Assembly (NCBI GenBank): GCA_032717465.1
Contig: CM064690.1
Location: 15,465,175 to 15,529,174 of the forward strand
Length of the DNA stretch: 64,000 nt
Source of the DNA: Coenobita brevimanus
Taxonomy: Eukaryota > Arthropoda > Malacostraca > Decapoda > Coenobitidae
Reading direction: 5' to 3'
Positions 25,110-39,420 of the stretch are shown piece after piece. The translations under genes and the position numbers were made by a program. Below the pieces are notes generated by a model, which saw only the letters and a program-made list of their open reading frames with translations, was not told the origin of the DNA and searched no databases. How positions within the stretch are numbered: the stretch's first letter is position 1; each line of letters begins with the position of its first letter.

Positions 25110-25340
25110 GGTTGTTATAGGTGCCTCAGCCAGCTAATTCTGGATTACTTCCTGCACTGTGTAAGGGCTCGAGGCTAGGTCACCACAGTCCACAACACTG
25201 AGAGGCAGGTGACAGGCCTACACCAGTAGTGGCATTACATGCAGGATAAACTTCCAGCCTCATCACTGGAATACGAACCAGGGCACATGGCAGCGGACCT
25301 CACCCGACTGGCGCATTACACCACTCCACCACCACCCATC
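25110..25340 (-). mobile_element. tRNA-derived SINE, family 4, copy A
   Basis: On the minus strand the head reads GGTGGAGTGGTGTAATGCGC (box A-like), with GGTTCGTATTCC (box B) at 25268-25279. The body shares CATGTAATGCCACTA and a following GGCAGG-type block with the copy at 47704-47885. It is too diverged for a functional tRNA. Confidence 0.5.
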
Positions 25341-25639
25341 CTGTTATCAAACTACTGTTTATTTCAGTTTTCTCATTGTTTTTAACACTCTGAGACTCTT
25401 TACACTCACTCTCAGCTACATAAAATCGTCTGGCGTTAGCTTGAACCTAGTACTGTCCGACAGTGAGGGAGGTGAAGGCATAAGTATTAACAGTTGTAGG
25501 CTGTTATTGGCCACTCTTGCCTTTGCACAAACGGACTGGTGTGGCTGGAACAAAACACTGCAATTGTGGCCAGCATAAGAGTGGTAATTGGCTGGCTTAT
25601 ATGTGCAGCAAGTGTCCTTATTCTTAACCCTTTGGCTAA

Positions 25640-26780
<1,141 letters not shown>

Positions 26781-26839
26781 TCAGTGAGTGAGTGTACCGG
26801 AAGACGATAACTGTCCCACTCTTATCTCACTCACACACA

Positions 26840-27960
26840 CTCTCTCTCTCTCTCTCTCTCTCTCACCCGGCTTTCTTCCACAGGCGCCAGTACATACTAC
26901 TGGTCACTCTCATTGACTGATTCATTCATTCATTCATTCATTCATTCATCCTCTTATTAACTCATTCACCCACTGTCACTCTATTTATCTATATCTAGAC
27001 GTCTTCATCCTGGAAGGGGGGGGGGGTCGCCAACAAATCTCCATGTCATTGTGTCTTTCGCATGCACTTTCTCCAGCTCCCCCCCCCCACTCATATACCT
27101 CTCCACCCTATCATTTCATCTTTATTTTCTACTTTACTCATTCACTCGCCAGTTCTAATTCACTCCCTGCCTCTCATTAACTCACTGTCATACTCGCACT
27201 CTCACTTTATCACAGGAGCTGCCGCCTTTGTACCACTATAACTCACTCTCTTTTTCACACTCTCTCACTCATTGGTTTGCTCACTCTAGCTCACTCTTCC
27301 ATGCTCTCCCGCTCACTCTCTAATCACTCCACTCCTTTACAATTTGTTTCTCGTCCATATGTCTTACGTTCTCATCCTATATATCTGATTCAATCTCGTC
27401 ACATTTTCTCACTTCACCTGCGCTATTTCATGCTTTCACTTTCACTCTTATCGCTCAGTGTTCGATTACTGTCTCTTTAACTCATTTTCTCGTAACTTTG
27501 ACAGGCGCAATCCTATGCTCTGACTTATTTCCCGCCTGCTTTTGTTCTCTCATTATCGCTTAGTCACTTTCTCATTCATTGTCTCTCACACTGCATCGTC
27601 ATACTCTCACTCACTTTCAGTTTCTAACTGTCTCAATGTTCGGTTACTATATGACTCATTTTCTCAACCACTCATTTTCTTATATTCATAGGTTACACTT
27701 CATACTCTGTCATTCCCCAGGCCCCGCCCAGTGTTTGCTAAATACCACTTACTGACTTGCCCAATCACTCGCTTTCACTAATTTCACGTCTCGCATCAGG
27801 CTCTCATCTACTTTCAGTGTGTAGCTGTCGCTTATTATCTAACCACTTTCCTATTCACTCTAACTGTTTAAGTTTTATAAGCTGCACCCCGATCCGTGAC
27901 TTATCTGGTACATATAACAGCATTCAGCTCACTCTCACTCACTAGCTCACTTTCTGCTTC
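26840..27960. repeat. (CT)n, (ATTC)n and degenerate ACTC-rich tract
   Basis: (CT)n at 26840-26864 and (ATTC)n at 26924-26948 precede about 1 kb of irregular CACTCACTCTC-type sequence. No gene is recognised. Confidence 0.65.
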
Positions 27961-28197
27961 ACATTGTCCCAAGCATGTGAACCCTTCCACTTAGGGATGT
28001 TGCTAATCAGCCGAATATAAGCATATGGTGGATAAGAACTATGGTAAAAATGACAGGGTTAATAATACTTGGTAATTCACCCCGGTCATGCTTACATTCA
28101 GCTAATCTTCATCTCTTCCGCCCACTCTTGCTCTCGGCAATACTGCTTTACTTCATACACGCACACCAACTTACAGTAGAATAACGGGATCGAATCC

Positions 28198-28300
28198 TGC
28201 TTCTTCCTCTTCTTCTCTTCCTCCTCCTCCTCCTCCTCCTCCTCCTCCTCCTTCTTCTTCTTCTCCTTCTCCTCCTCCTCCTCCTCCTCCTCCTTCTTCT

Positions 28301-28330
<30 letters not shown>
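28198..28330. repeat. CTT/CTC/CT pyrimidine microsatellite
   Basis: Interleaved CTT and CTC units end in (CT)n. The Glu/Lys-rich minus-strand frame across it is an artefact. From 28331 to 28960 no gene is recognised. Confidence 0.9.
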
Positions 28331-28332
<2 letters not shown>

Positions 28333-28960
28333 ATATTTATTATAATAATGAAATAAAATCTATTATATTCATAATCGTTATAAGAGTGAGGTCGATTTAT
28401 CGTACATTCACTCTTTCAGTATAATACAGATGTTAATGGCAAGAATGTTTCTACTTCATGTGTTACTTTTATTTATTCCTGTTAAGCCTTCAGTACAATG
28501 GCGTCTTCTTATATTCTGTTCGGGATACAAATGGAGGATTTTTGTGCAGCGTCGGAGAGATTTTTCGAACTGGAGGGGATAGATACAGCCTTCATTCCCT
28601 TCATTCTGCGCGAGGCTGGAATCGCGTGGTCGATGCAGTGATAAAGTACAAGTAATACGTCACCGGGATGAAGGGGTTCTCAGCTTCAAAAATAATAACC
28701 GCTCATAGTCACTCACGGTAGTCACTTTCACCGGTTCACTTCAAGTGAATTTTTCTGTCACTCTTGTTTATAGCAGACTTCCTGTTTGCTTTAGAACATA
28801 CGTAATTTATAGTTACACTCGTACTGGACGCTGATTTTAGCGTTAACAGGCACATGAAAGAAATAAGGGAACAAGAGGAACATATATTGAAAAAATGGCT
28901 TAATATAGGTATCAAGCTTGATAGAAATGTGGGAAAAGTCTAGAAATAAACAACTTAGTA

Positions 28961-29444
28961 CATAGGTTCCCAAGTTTTTCCTGGTCATTCCCTACTTTTT
29001 CAGGAAAACCCTTGATAATTTCCCCCCTACTCCAAAAAGGGGGAATTTCCCCCTCCCCTCCGTCGGACTTATTTTAAATCAGTCTAATTCTAGAGTTAAT
29101 CGCCTCCATTCAGCAGTAGTTTTTTAAGTGTAACAACAAGATATCTTGTGTTATTATGGAGATTTTCCAAAGTTTGGGAAATACTTTAGTGATTTTTACT
29201 TATTGTATCACGATAATTGTTTGAGGATCAAAATTCTTACTTCACGCTTTAATGCCGAAAATAAAAGCCAAAATGCACTCGACCATGAAATTTATCAAAT
29301 CTTTAAACAACTTATCAAAAAGTCTACTATAGCTATTTTGTTCTTATCTGTTTATTCCCCCTGGACTGTCCAAATTTCTCCCCAGGGGGGAGGATTTCTC
29401 CCCAGGGGGGAGGAATTCCACCCCCCCCAATTTGGGAACCCCTG
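28961..29444. mobile_element. hAT-like non-autonomous element, 484 bp
   Basis: The left end is CATAGGTTCCCAAG and the right end, complemented, is CAGGGGTTCCCAAATT. This is the typical hAT terminal form (CAGGGGTTCCCAAAC type, established knowledge). Flanks ACTTAGTA (28953-28960) and GCTTAGCA (29445-29452) agree at 6 of 8 positions, consistent with an aged 8-bp duplication. Near the right end a 19-bp unit, TTTCTCCCCAGGGGGGAGG, is repeated in tandem. No transposase. Confidence 0.65.
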
Positions 29445-29752
29445 GCTTAGCAAATTATCAGTGCTATTTTACTCAGTCTCTCACCAAACTTGTCTACCTC
29501 ACTTCGATAACTCTCATGTGTTCTTTAATTCTACTTTTTCTCTTCTTCGTTTGCTCGTGTTTTGCACCGTTCACCTTAATTCTACTGCCGTTCCAGAATT
29601 GCAAAATTTCTCACTCTCGGTCTCTTCACATGCATTTATTACTACCTTTTCAAAGCTTAAGAAAGTGAGCTTTGGAAGCTGATGAAGTTAAGAAACTAAC
29701 TGATGATTAAGCTGCTTGACTGAATTGGCTGCGGTGGAGCGCATGACAAGGG

Positions 29753-30110
29753 TTTTTTTTTTTTTTTTTTTTTTTTTATGTGACCGACTCTGGGCATAGG
29801 CTTCACAGCCTGCTTTCAAGGCCCAGTAGTCCTCCTACGTACCGCACACCTCTACATGTCACCACTTCGGCGCTAACACCCACCTTCCATACTGAATACA
29901 TGCTAGGGCTGTCTCATACAGGGCTGGTGTATTGGTATTAGCGGGGGTATTTTTACGACGTGTCGGCGGGTCTTCTGGTAGAACAGTAAAGTCTGATTTC
30001 ATGAAATTCAAATCCTTAAACTGTTCCCTGCACCGGCGGGATTTGAACCCGGGTCCGTTAGGACTGCAGGCCAACTCTCTACCGATCGAGCCACCGCCTC
30101 CCCCTGACTA
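29753..30110 (-). mobile_element. tRNA-derived SINE, family 1, with poly(A) tail
   Basis: On the minus strand it begins with a tRNA-like head. TGGCTCGATCGGTAGAG (box A; plus 30077-30093) and GGGTTCAAATCCC (box B; plus 30038-30050) sit at tRNA spacing, within a fold ending CCGCC. A ~220-bp body follows, shared with 16378-16612, then an A-tail (plus-strand T run 29753-29777). Head, body and tail together make a SINE much more likely than a tRNA gene. Confidence 0.8.
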
Positions 30111-30788
30111 GAGTTTGGGATCCCCGCCTCCATTTTTAAATCTGATTGTGGACAGACTGTCACATTATGTAAAAGCGTATCTGTTAAAAGTAATAAAATA
30201 AACGTACTTAATATTTTCAACATATCCAAAGGAATGCAGGATGGTCTCCACATAGCTATGGTATTCTGACATATGGAAAGGGCAAGACTTGTGCGCAAAT
30301 TGCCATGATTATTGTTCATCCAAAGAACACAGGTATCAAAATATGAGTGTCTGTGTAGTTAACGTTTGATCCCTTACACCAACTTTAATAGGCCTAAATG
30401 GAAGACGTAAAAATTATCGTCAATGATATTTCGCCAAAGAACACTTGAACCACGTATGAAGTAAAGAAATGAAGTAAGGACACCAAAATGAAGTGTTTGA
30501 AAAAAAAAAGATGCATGAAATAACTGATGACTCTTTTGTGTGTTACCTTTGCCTAGGGTAGGCAAGAATATTGTACAGTCGCCAAATGTTCCACCTGGGC
30601 CACCTAGCCGCGAGAGGTGGGTAACGGGTGCTGGCAACAGTGTATATGTTTGTTCGTGTGTACATGCTCGACGAAAGTTCGGATCATCAACTCTCTTCGT
30701 CTGTAGTGAACCTCCGTCAGAGTCAGAGTTCATCCCATAGATGGCTGGGTACGGAGTTGGGTGGGGAGAAAAATGTCTCAGGAGTAAG

Positions 30789-31068
30789 GCGGCTCTTCCA
30801 TCGGCTCAGCCAGTTGCATGAAACTGGTCGCACGGAAAATTGTTGTGTGCCACAGGTCGCGCTGACCAAGGCCAAATAAATATGACTATATTAATTCTAT
30901 AATAAGGTAATAAATAATAATATTATGATATAAATATATACTATTATATATAATACAATAATATTTATCATACTATACTTATTTGGCCTTGGTTCGTGCA
31001 ACCTGTGGCACGCAACAATTCCATGCAACCGGTTTCCTGCAACTGGTCAAGCCGGTGGGAGAGCTGCT
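30789..31068. mobile_element. Foldback MITE with ~90-bp arms
   Basis: 30789-30888 and 30980-31068 are inverted copies, sharing ACCAAGGCCAAATA, GTGCCACAGGT and CAGTTGCA(T/G)GAAAC. They are separated by ~90 bp of pure A/T sequence. The whole could fold into one long hairpin. It lies inside the 2.1-kb TIR element, so it probably inserted there later or forms part of it. Confidence 0.75.
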
Positions 31069-31996
31069 TAAGGGGCAGCTTGGCATAGTGAAGGCCAGGG
31101 CAGGCGCAGGACAGGGGGGGGGGGTTACGTTGTTCATACCGTCAGTGATAATCATTGCCGAACTAGTTTTTGAGATCCATTAGCATTCTACTAAATATTT
31201 GTATTCTTAACAATACTAAACATTTTATTTTCTATGTTGTTTTTACATTGTTACCATAACACTATATACTGTAATCGCTCCTAACCTTTCTCCGTCTCAC
31301 TCTCTCCTTATATCAGTAATTCCATTTCATAGGGTTATCACTTGATACCATTATCAGTATAGGTTGAAGAGGAATGCATCTACCTAACATCTACGTCCAG
31401 TTACAAGTAAGATTACCTGCCACCTTCACATTATGAATGACACAGGCCAATAAACATTAGGATGGTGTTCAGACACTGTTAACGGTTGCTTATGTCCTCG
31501 TTGGTAGTACTTCAGGTTTTTGTGTGTTCTGTGGAGCACCACGAAGAGGTAGGAGGTTAAAATACTGTCACTTCAACAGGCATAGTTTATGCATACTGCT
31601 GTCGATGTGGCTATTATATCAGCTCTGTTAATGACTTACTGTATCATATTTCATATGACTATGGTCATAACAGCACACCTTTATAGTCCATTCATCTAAC
31701 GAATGACTGAATTACACATTACAAGGAATATTGATTGTGAGCGGTGCCGCTTATGTGTGAGGTCACACATTTACACGCTCATCGATTATTCACCGAACAA
31801 CATTATCTCACATTACAGCAAGATGAAGACACCACCTCTCCATCACAGTATGCAAAAGCTTCCAGTCATTTTAAGCACAACTGCTATTGATTCATGAATT
31901 ATTGGGACATTTTTATCACCATTGCCTGTGATATTACTTAAGTGACTGGTAAATGCAACATAACGAACATGAAATTATCATTACAAGCTGAAACAC

Positions 31997-31998
<2 letters not shown>

Positions 31999-32032
<34 letters not shown>

Positions 32033-32150
32033 CGCACGAACCTAGGCGCTTTAGCTCCCGTCGACTCGTGACTAGCTGACTCGAGGCAGTATTCTGCCTC
32101 GGCTCAACGACGAGTTTCAACCTCCGACATCTACAGTTCCTATCTCGCCC
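31999..32150 (-). mobile_element. Possible A-tailed retroposon
   Basis: A T29 run at 32001-32029 is followed by GC-richer sequence to about 32150. On the minus strand this reads as ~120 nt ending in a long A-tail. No RNA polymerase III boxes are recognised and there is no second copy in the window. Confidence 0.3.
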
Positions 32151-32686
32151 ACTTAGTGTAAATTAATATCTGCCCAATGAGTTGACCTAACTTATGTGAT
32201 CATGTCTCGGATCAAGAATGGTATTTCAATAGGTTTAATCAAGACCGACCCAGGACTGGCGCAATGTAAAACGAACAGTTAGACACCGGTATCTACTATT
32301 CTACCGTAAGAGCCGATCACACGACGTTTCTTCCCCCCAGTATTCAGTACAATTTTTAGCCATGGGTTTATCATGTAATAATGAAAATGAATACGTTTAT
32401 AAATATGCAATATGTATAAAGATCCGGTCTTTTAGATTATTCTACTTATTGTTTTCAATATTCGCATTATCCAATACTTTCAAGAAGTTCCTTTGAAATT
32501 CTGTTGGCTAAAAATTGTTGACCGAATATTGGGATGAACTCTGCCGGAGGTTCACTACGGACGAAGAGAGCTGAAGATCCAAACTTCGGTCGAGCATGTA
32601 CACACGAACAAACATAAACACCGATGCCAGCACCCGTTACCCACCTCTCGGGGCTAGGTGGCCCAGGTGGAACGTTTGGCGACTGT

Positions 32687-33512
32687 GCATCATCGAGTGC
32701 AAGTGGTCCCTGCCTTCAATCCGGTGGCATATTTTTCCTTGATATTGTTGCTACTTTCATACTGTTATATTCAGCTTAGGTAATACCTTCTTATTAACGA
32801 CATCTACCGTGGCCCTTCTAGGTTGAGTTAAATGGTTTGGCTGTATCAGGGATGAAATTAAAAATAGGTCATGGGATATGGTAGAGGTCAGTGTTGGTCG
32901 TACTCTTCGTTTCTCTTCATTCACCACGATTTTGTCTTATGGCGCTGCATTTATAAAGGATCCAAACCAATTTTTATCATCAACACGTCACCATAACAGT
33001 AAAGTAGGCTGTGATTACAGATCGTTTTGTTTTTCGCATTTGGTCACTTTAACGTCTGCAGTTATTTGACTGTGAAACATTTCGTAATTGTATGAGTGAA
33101 GACAACTCACACACATGTTAAGCATAGGAGAGTTCATAGATACGGCCTCCTGATGATTATGCTGCTGTTTTCTTGTAAAACTCTCCGTCATCCCCATCTG
33201 TCACTCCTGTTCTTCTACCATGATGGCACGAGTAGTCAGTTCTTTCACATTTCTCTGCTTTAAAAAAATACTTTACCTTCAGACCTTCATATTTTCTTCT
33301 CTTTGTTCTTGCACAACTTTTCTTTTATTTCATAAATAATATGTGTATATTTTTTACCTTTTTTTCCTCTAATTGTCTTCTATGCGTCTATTCAATATTT
33401 GTCGCTTCCCTTTCATCCTTAAACCATTAAGATAAAAAATCATTTGTCTTTCCTCTGCATCTCTGTGTATCCACTTCCTACCAGCAGCGATAGCGATGCT
33501 GGCATTGTTTTC

Positions 33513-33517
<5 letters not shown>
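32687..33517. other. No gene recognised
   Basis: AT-rich unique sequence; nothing supportable. Confidence 0.45.

Positions 33518-33570
<53 letters not shown>
33518..33570. repeat. (TG)n microsatellite
   Basis: About 26 TG units. Confidence 0.95.
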
Positions 33571-33571
<1 letters not shown>

Positions 33572-35120
33572 GCACAATGACTTCGCAACCGCTCAAGGTA
33601 TCATCACAAAACGTTACAGGTGTGTAGTAGGGATGAAAATCTCAGACGAGTTACAAATTGGTGAAAGTAGGTCTAGGTCAAGGTCATAACCCGAGCCGCT
33701 CTAGATATGTATCGGATCGTGTGTAGTGTGATTCCCCCCTTGGGAGGCGCCTCTGTTTTTTTTTTTTTTTTTCCTTAACTATGAAGTGTCAGTGGTTTTG
33801 GTGTCCAGCATTTTTACATCTCCTGGGGTTAACAGTAATGACCATGAGATTTTTTTTTTTTTTTACTCACACATCGGTTATGATTCACTCATACGTGTTG
33901 AATAATTACTGATTTCTAAGGATTAGGCTGTTTCGACAAACCCAGACTACTAACATCACTAGCAAATGTTGGGCCGATTCCTTTCAGTGAACTGACTACC
34001 TTTTCCTGGTTTTAAATTTCTTTTCCGGATATTAATTTAAAACTATTTCCTTTCCCTCACTCACCTGGGCTGGCTCGTCTCTCTTTGATGCCACAACTCT
34101 CACATGCCAGAAACGTTAGACTCTGTGTAGGCTACTGATTACAAAACTGTCCCTTATTCAGGCTACAGAGTCTTGTTCTCGTGGCGCTGGAGATTTGGAA
34201 GCATTCTTAGCAATTTATTTTCGCAATACACCTCGATGTGCTCTTTCATGTAATATACTGCTCTTCAGCACCGACAGACACGAGAATATCAACGTGCAAT
34301 ATGCAGTAAATAACTGGTACGGAAAGGGTGTTAAGAAGCCTCAAGTCCTAAGTTGGCGAGATTATGAGTGCTAGACAGAGGGGATGGAGCGGTGTGGGGG
34401 CTGATGGGTAAGAACGGAAGTGAAGCAGCGTCCCATTTAGTGATGCCGTGAATGACCCTGACAGTGTGTGAGCGTCGTTGGCACCAGCTGCACGTGACTC
34501 CACATACCACGTACAAGCAGAATCGCGGGAAATTGTGTACTCTAATGGTGACCGATACTTGCTGTACATGTCATTATCACAAAGAACACAATTGCTTGAA
34601 GACTTCACCATTTCACTCCCAAGATGGCGTAGTTTGTTTTGGTTACTGCCAAACGAATATTTTGTTTAGCTTAGAAAATTCCCCGACATTGTGCAAGGGC
34701 TGATGAAGGATTTAGTGGAATCTTACAGTTGGAAATGTCTCTCCCACGCTGAATAAAATCTGCTGAAGAGAGCAAGAATAAAACAAGAATTACATCAACA
34801 GAATGGAGTGGTTAACCATATCAGGCTAAGGATGTCTTTTTGATTTTATACTCACTGCCCTTAGACAATTTTTTATGTTAAGAAAATTTCCTTTGTGCCC
34901 TAGGGGTTATTGAAGGCTATATCGAGTCCTTCCAGTTAGAAAGACTATTCTAAACTGAACACAACTGTGTTGAGGTAGCAGCAACAAAATAACAGCTACC
35001 GGTACGTCATGGGAGTCCAATGGTTAAGACTACTACTTAAAATGATCTGCTAATCGTAAAGAGGACCCTGGACTTAGCGAGAAGAAGAAACATCAGCAGG
35101 TATTTGTACTGCACATCTGT
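33571..35120. other. No gene recognised
   Basis: Unique sequence with two T-runs (33758-33772 and 33849-33864) and weak copies of the dispersed motif at 34743 and 34955. Short frames on both strands at 34331-34703 overlap each other and show no motif. Confidence 0.4.
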
Positions 35121-35349
35121 ATTATAATGATCCAATTTCTGTATGTTTGTTGGTTTGTTCGTTACCGTAACACAGAAAAACGGTGCAACGTAACGCAATT
35201 TTTGTGTGACTATGGTACCGTTAAAATGCTCTAACTTGAAGAATAAAACAATTTTCACTCAAATCGGACCACCGGTTCCCGAGTTATGACTCATTTCTGG
35301 CTTTTTGACATAGAGCGGAGGCTGCCGAAGCTGATCTTTTAGCGAGTGT
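35121..35349. repeat. Repeat G, inverted copy
   Basis: Reverse-complement relative of 6206-6428. It keeps the GTTACCGTAACAC, AATTTTTGTG and TGACTCATTTCTGGC blocks. The terminal hairpin is degraded here (CTGCCGAAGCTG against GCCGCCTTCGGCGGC). Confidence 0.6.
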
Positions 35350-35905
35350 ATTTAACTACCATTTCAGGTTTGTTCCCACATCTTCAAATGTTTCCACTTA
35401 AACCAAAAACTGCATGTTTCGTTGACTTTTTTTAAATATATATATTTTCTATTAATGGAACTTCCTTAAAATAAAATCACATTTTTTGCCAACCTTCCCC
35501 CTTCAGTAACTGCTGGTAATCCTTACGCGTACTTACCTTAAACTGATAAATTAAATAACAAATACTATTTCATAGTCTCACTGGCCTAACTTTGATAATA
35601 CATTTTCCTCCGCGACTTTTTTTTTTCTTTTAACGAATGAACCCTCTCAAGATCGGGACAACTCTAAAATTTACTTTTACCAACTCCTGGGGATATTCAT
35701 TTAGTTACGAGTGCGTCACAGGAGCCTGATAGTGCTGGTACCCTCATGAATGTCATGGATGCAGAGGATGTCTGTAATGAAACCCAGTGATTAATGCCCT
35801 GGCGTAGTATGCAAAATAAACCACTGAGGAAGATGTTACGAGTCCCCTGTGTTAACGAGAGTCAGGCACGTTGCCATAGTGAGCAACATTAATTCTTTGC
35901 ACGTT

Positions 35906-36105
35906 GTTGTTGTTGTTGCTGTTGTGGCCTCCAGTTCACCTGGATGTGAACTTAGTGGACTGCAGGCTGAGGATGCCCTTCTGTCCCCCTGTCTGGGATC
36001 AGGGAAGAGAGGCACGTTTGTGTAATCGACAATGAAGCCTCCATGTTATGTCGGTGTCACTGTGTGAAGGAGTCTCGTTCCAGCACCAACTCCTTGCATA
36101 TGCTG
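35906..36105 (+). mobile_element. SINE family 2 body fragment
   Basis: Aligns with the 3' half of the 3.2-kb SINE: GTTGTTGCTGTTGTGGCC, GTGGACTGCAGGCTGA, GTCGGTGTCACTGTGTGAAG. It lacks the tRNA-like head. This supports the two loci being copies of one family. Confidence 0.5.
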
Positions 36106-36399
36106 CGAGAAAAAGCTTAGAATCTATCTATCTGTATTTCAGTACAGTATTAGGAGAGAAAGTCCATCTTAACCGTTTCACCACGAAGACGATTTTTTTT
36201 ATCTTGTCTCCAGTTGACTATACTGAGCTTGTGAGTCATGTTTGGCAGTGAGGGGTTCAGTGAGGGGTGAATCTCACCCCTCCAATTCGAACGTCTCTGG
36301 TAGGCTGAATATAACTGGCTGGAGGAAACACAGAGAAACTAAGAAACACATCATCTTTGGCTGCCGCGGACGCCAATGGGTATTGTTTTCAGGCTTCAG

Positions 36400-38350
36400 C
36401 CAGACCATCTTATTCAGGTGAGGGCGTTTACAACATTGCAGGACTTAACCCAGATAGTTTTCAGTCCTTCTGAGTATTTTAATTCTATCAGATGAACAAA
36501 ATCGTCTTGTGTGTAGCTTGAGCCAAATAACATAAGGGAGACTACTGCCAAACCCCTCCTGGGTTTTTTCACCTTAAGTTGTCAGAGATTATCGTTCTTT
36601 TGTAGCTAATTCCCTGTACCAAGATGTCAGAATAAGAAGTGCCACAGCTCTGCATCCTTTCCATAGCATTTCTTCGTGATTGGCGCTATATTCTTCAGGT
36701 AGTCTCTTGTAACAGTTCAGATTTCAAGACAAGAGATGTCAGTTTAAGACAAGTTAAGGTGAACAGAGCACAGGTGACATCTCTCTTGACCTGAATAAAT
36801 ACCAAAGATAAAATACAAGACGACATCGCACTGAATGGATTAATCACGTAAAATTTCCCTCAGCTGAATAAAATCGTCCGCCGTTGATTAGACTATAAGG
36901 CCGGATCCTTACCCCTTCACTACCAAGACGTAGTTCATTCTTGTCGTCTCCAGACGATTTTATTCAGCTTAAGAGAGACTTCATACCGGAGGGGTTGGGC
37001 TTAGCCTCATTAGTCTCTTCAGTGAGAAAGATCTCCTTGTGCTGAATCAGATCGTGCGGAAAGTACTATAAATTAAAAGGGGGAGGGGGCGTCATGGCAG
37101 CAATGGGGTTCATTAGAATATAAGATCATATAGATCCTATTTTATACCCCTGCATTGTGATGTTGTCTTTCCAAATATTGTTTTTGGTTTTGGCGGATGG
37201 ATGCAGTTAAGCTCGGGAGAAAATTCTCATTTTGCAAGTGTTAGATATAGCCTTCACTCTTTACCAAGCAGCGAAAAATAACCAGACAGAAGCAGCAACG
37301 GTACAATAATGAAGACGGACTCGGGGTGAAGATATTAAACTCAGATAACAAGGGTGACATATGGAAGAGTTGAGAGTAGTAGACGTAGTTAGCCTGCATG
37401 CCACGCTGCAGCGCGATTTCAGCATGAAAGTAGAGAAGCCAAACGTGCTTTACTTTCATCAAGAGTTTAACAAATTCATCCTATGACTATTAGAATGTTT
37501 CAAAAATATCGTCGGGAATAAGCCTGACTGAAATGCTTAAAGTGTGTTATTCGTAGGAAGAGGGTTGATGGAGTCAGCGTTTTACCTTGCAGCTGCATAG
37601 ATTTCTGTCAGCTGAACAAAACTGTGTGGCGGCGCCTAAAGAAATAACCTAAGTACGTCCTTACTCTGGAAAATGTTATCTCTTCAGACCGAGGATTAAG
37701 AAAAATTTTATTCTTGATTGCTTCACTTGATTTAATTCAGCTTGAGAGACTTATCGAAGTGGATGCATTAAATATCGTTTTAACTGACCTCTTTACTTCT
37801 CGAATTATCTGATCTAGGAAAAAAAAAAAAATTGGCAGCGGCATTAATGGGACCAAAAATAACGTCCATAGATTCACTGGTTAATTGTGTTAAACTGTGG
37901 TTTCTCTGCACCTTCGGCATGGATCTTTTTTTTGTTTGTTTGTTTTTGTCACTTCCAGATTATTGTACTCAGTTTTTGGATACCTCTTTTAATGAAAGAA
38001 TAAATGAAAGTTACATTAAACCTTTCCATTTCGAAAAATCTCTCCAAAGATGAATAGAAATAAAAAGTCTGGAGATAGAAACAATAACTGAAAAAAATAA
38101 AAATAAAAATGCAAACACTTTCCCGGGGCTGAGTACCGTCGCCTGGCGGTATCTGGGATGAAAGGCAAAAGTCACCGTCGTACTGAAAAGGTTGATTTAA
38201 ATCCAGGGACGAATTTTTAGTTTACTCTCTCTATTTCCAGACGATTTTATTCAACTTCGGACAGACTTTTCGAAAGAGAGGGTTTGATGTGGCTTCAGTG
38301 CGAGAGATCTTTTTGGGGTTGATCTGGCAGAAAGAGTAAAGTACAAGATA
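36400..38350. repeat. Cluster of the dispersed GACGATTTTATTCAG motif
   Basis: Eight or more copies in both orientations lie at about 36490, 36861, 36946, 37048, 37606, 37738, 37951 and 38235. The best are CAGACGATTTTATTCAGCTT (36950) and CAGACGATTTTATTCAACTT (38238). Several are accompanied by AAGAGAGACTT(TTCGAA), by CCCCTTCACT on one side and by AGGGGTT on the other. No gene is recognised. Confidence 0.7.
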
Positions 38351-38599
38351 TGTCAGCTTGTTAAAAGGGTTACTGGCCAGTGCTTTAACCCCCTTATACC
38401 AGGTGTCCTTCTTCACGTGACAAAAGTCGTTTGTAGGAAACAAAAATATAGTGCAACATTCAATACGTCATTGTTGTGGAAGATGTACGATGGTGATTGT
38501 TACAGTTAAACAAAAAAGAGCTTCAGACAGTGCATCGCTCGCGTCCATCAATTGATCTAAGGGCAACACATTTGCCTTTGCCCTGTAACCACGAACCTT

Positions 38600-39420
<821 letters not shown>

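Larger units (their letters stand above)
30575..32686. mobile_element. 2.1-kb element with ~160-bp terminal inverted repeats
   Basis: 30575-30735 and 32531-32686 are inverted copies at about 92% by eye, both with outer ends ACAGTCGCCAAA. TA precedes the left CAGTCG end; the right flank reads TG, so a TA duplication would be imperfect. The ~1.8-kb interior holds a foldback (30789-31068), a T-run with adjoining sequence (31999-32150) and no transposase frame. The superfamily is unassigned. Confidence 0.65.

Noticed and set aside
29146..29682. 178-codon plus-strand frame
   Set aside because: Runs from inside a hAT-like element, across its right end, into flanking sequence, so it cannot be one conserved protein.
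30025..30110. Functional tRNA gene
   Set aside because: Boxes are good, but the sequence continues into a body shared with another locus and into poly(A), so it is a SINE.
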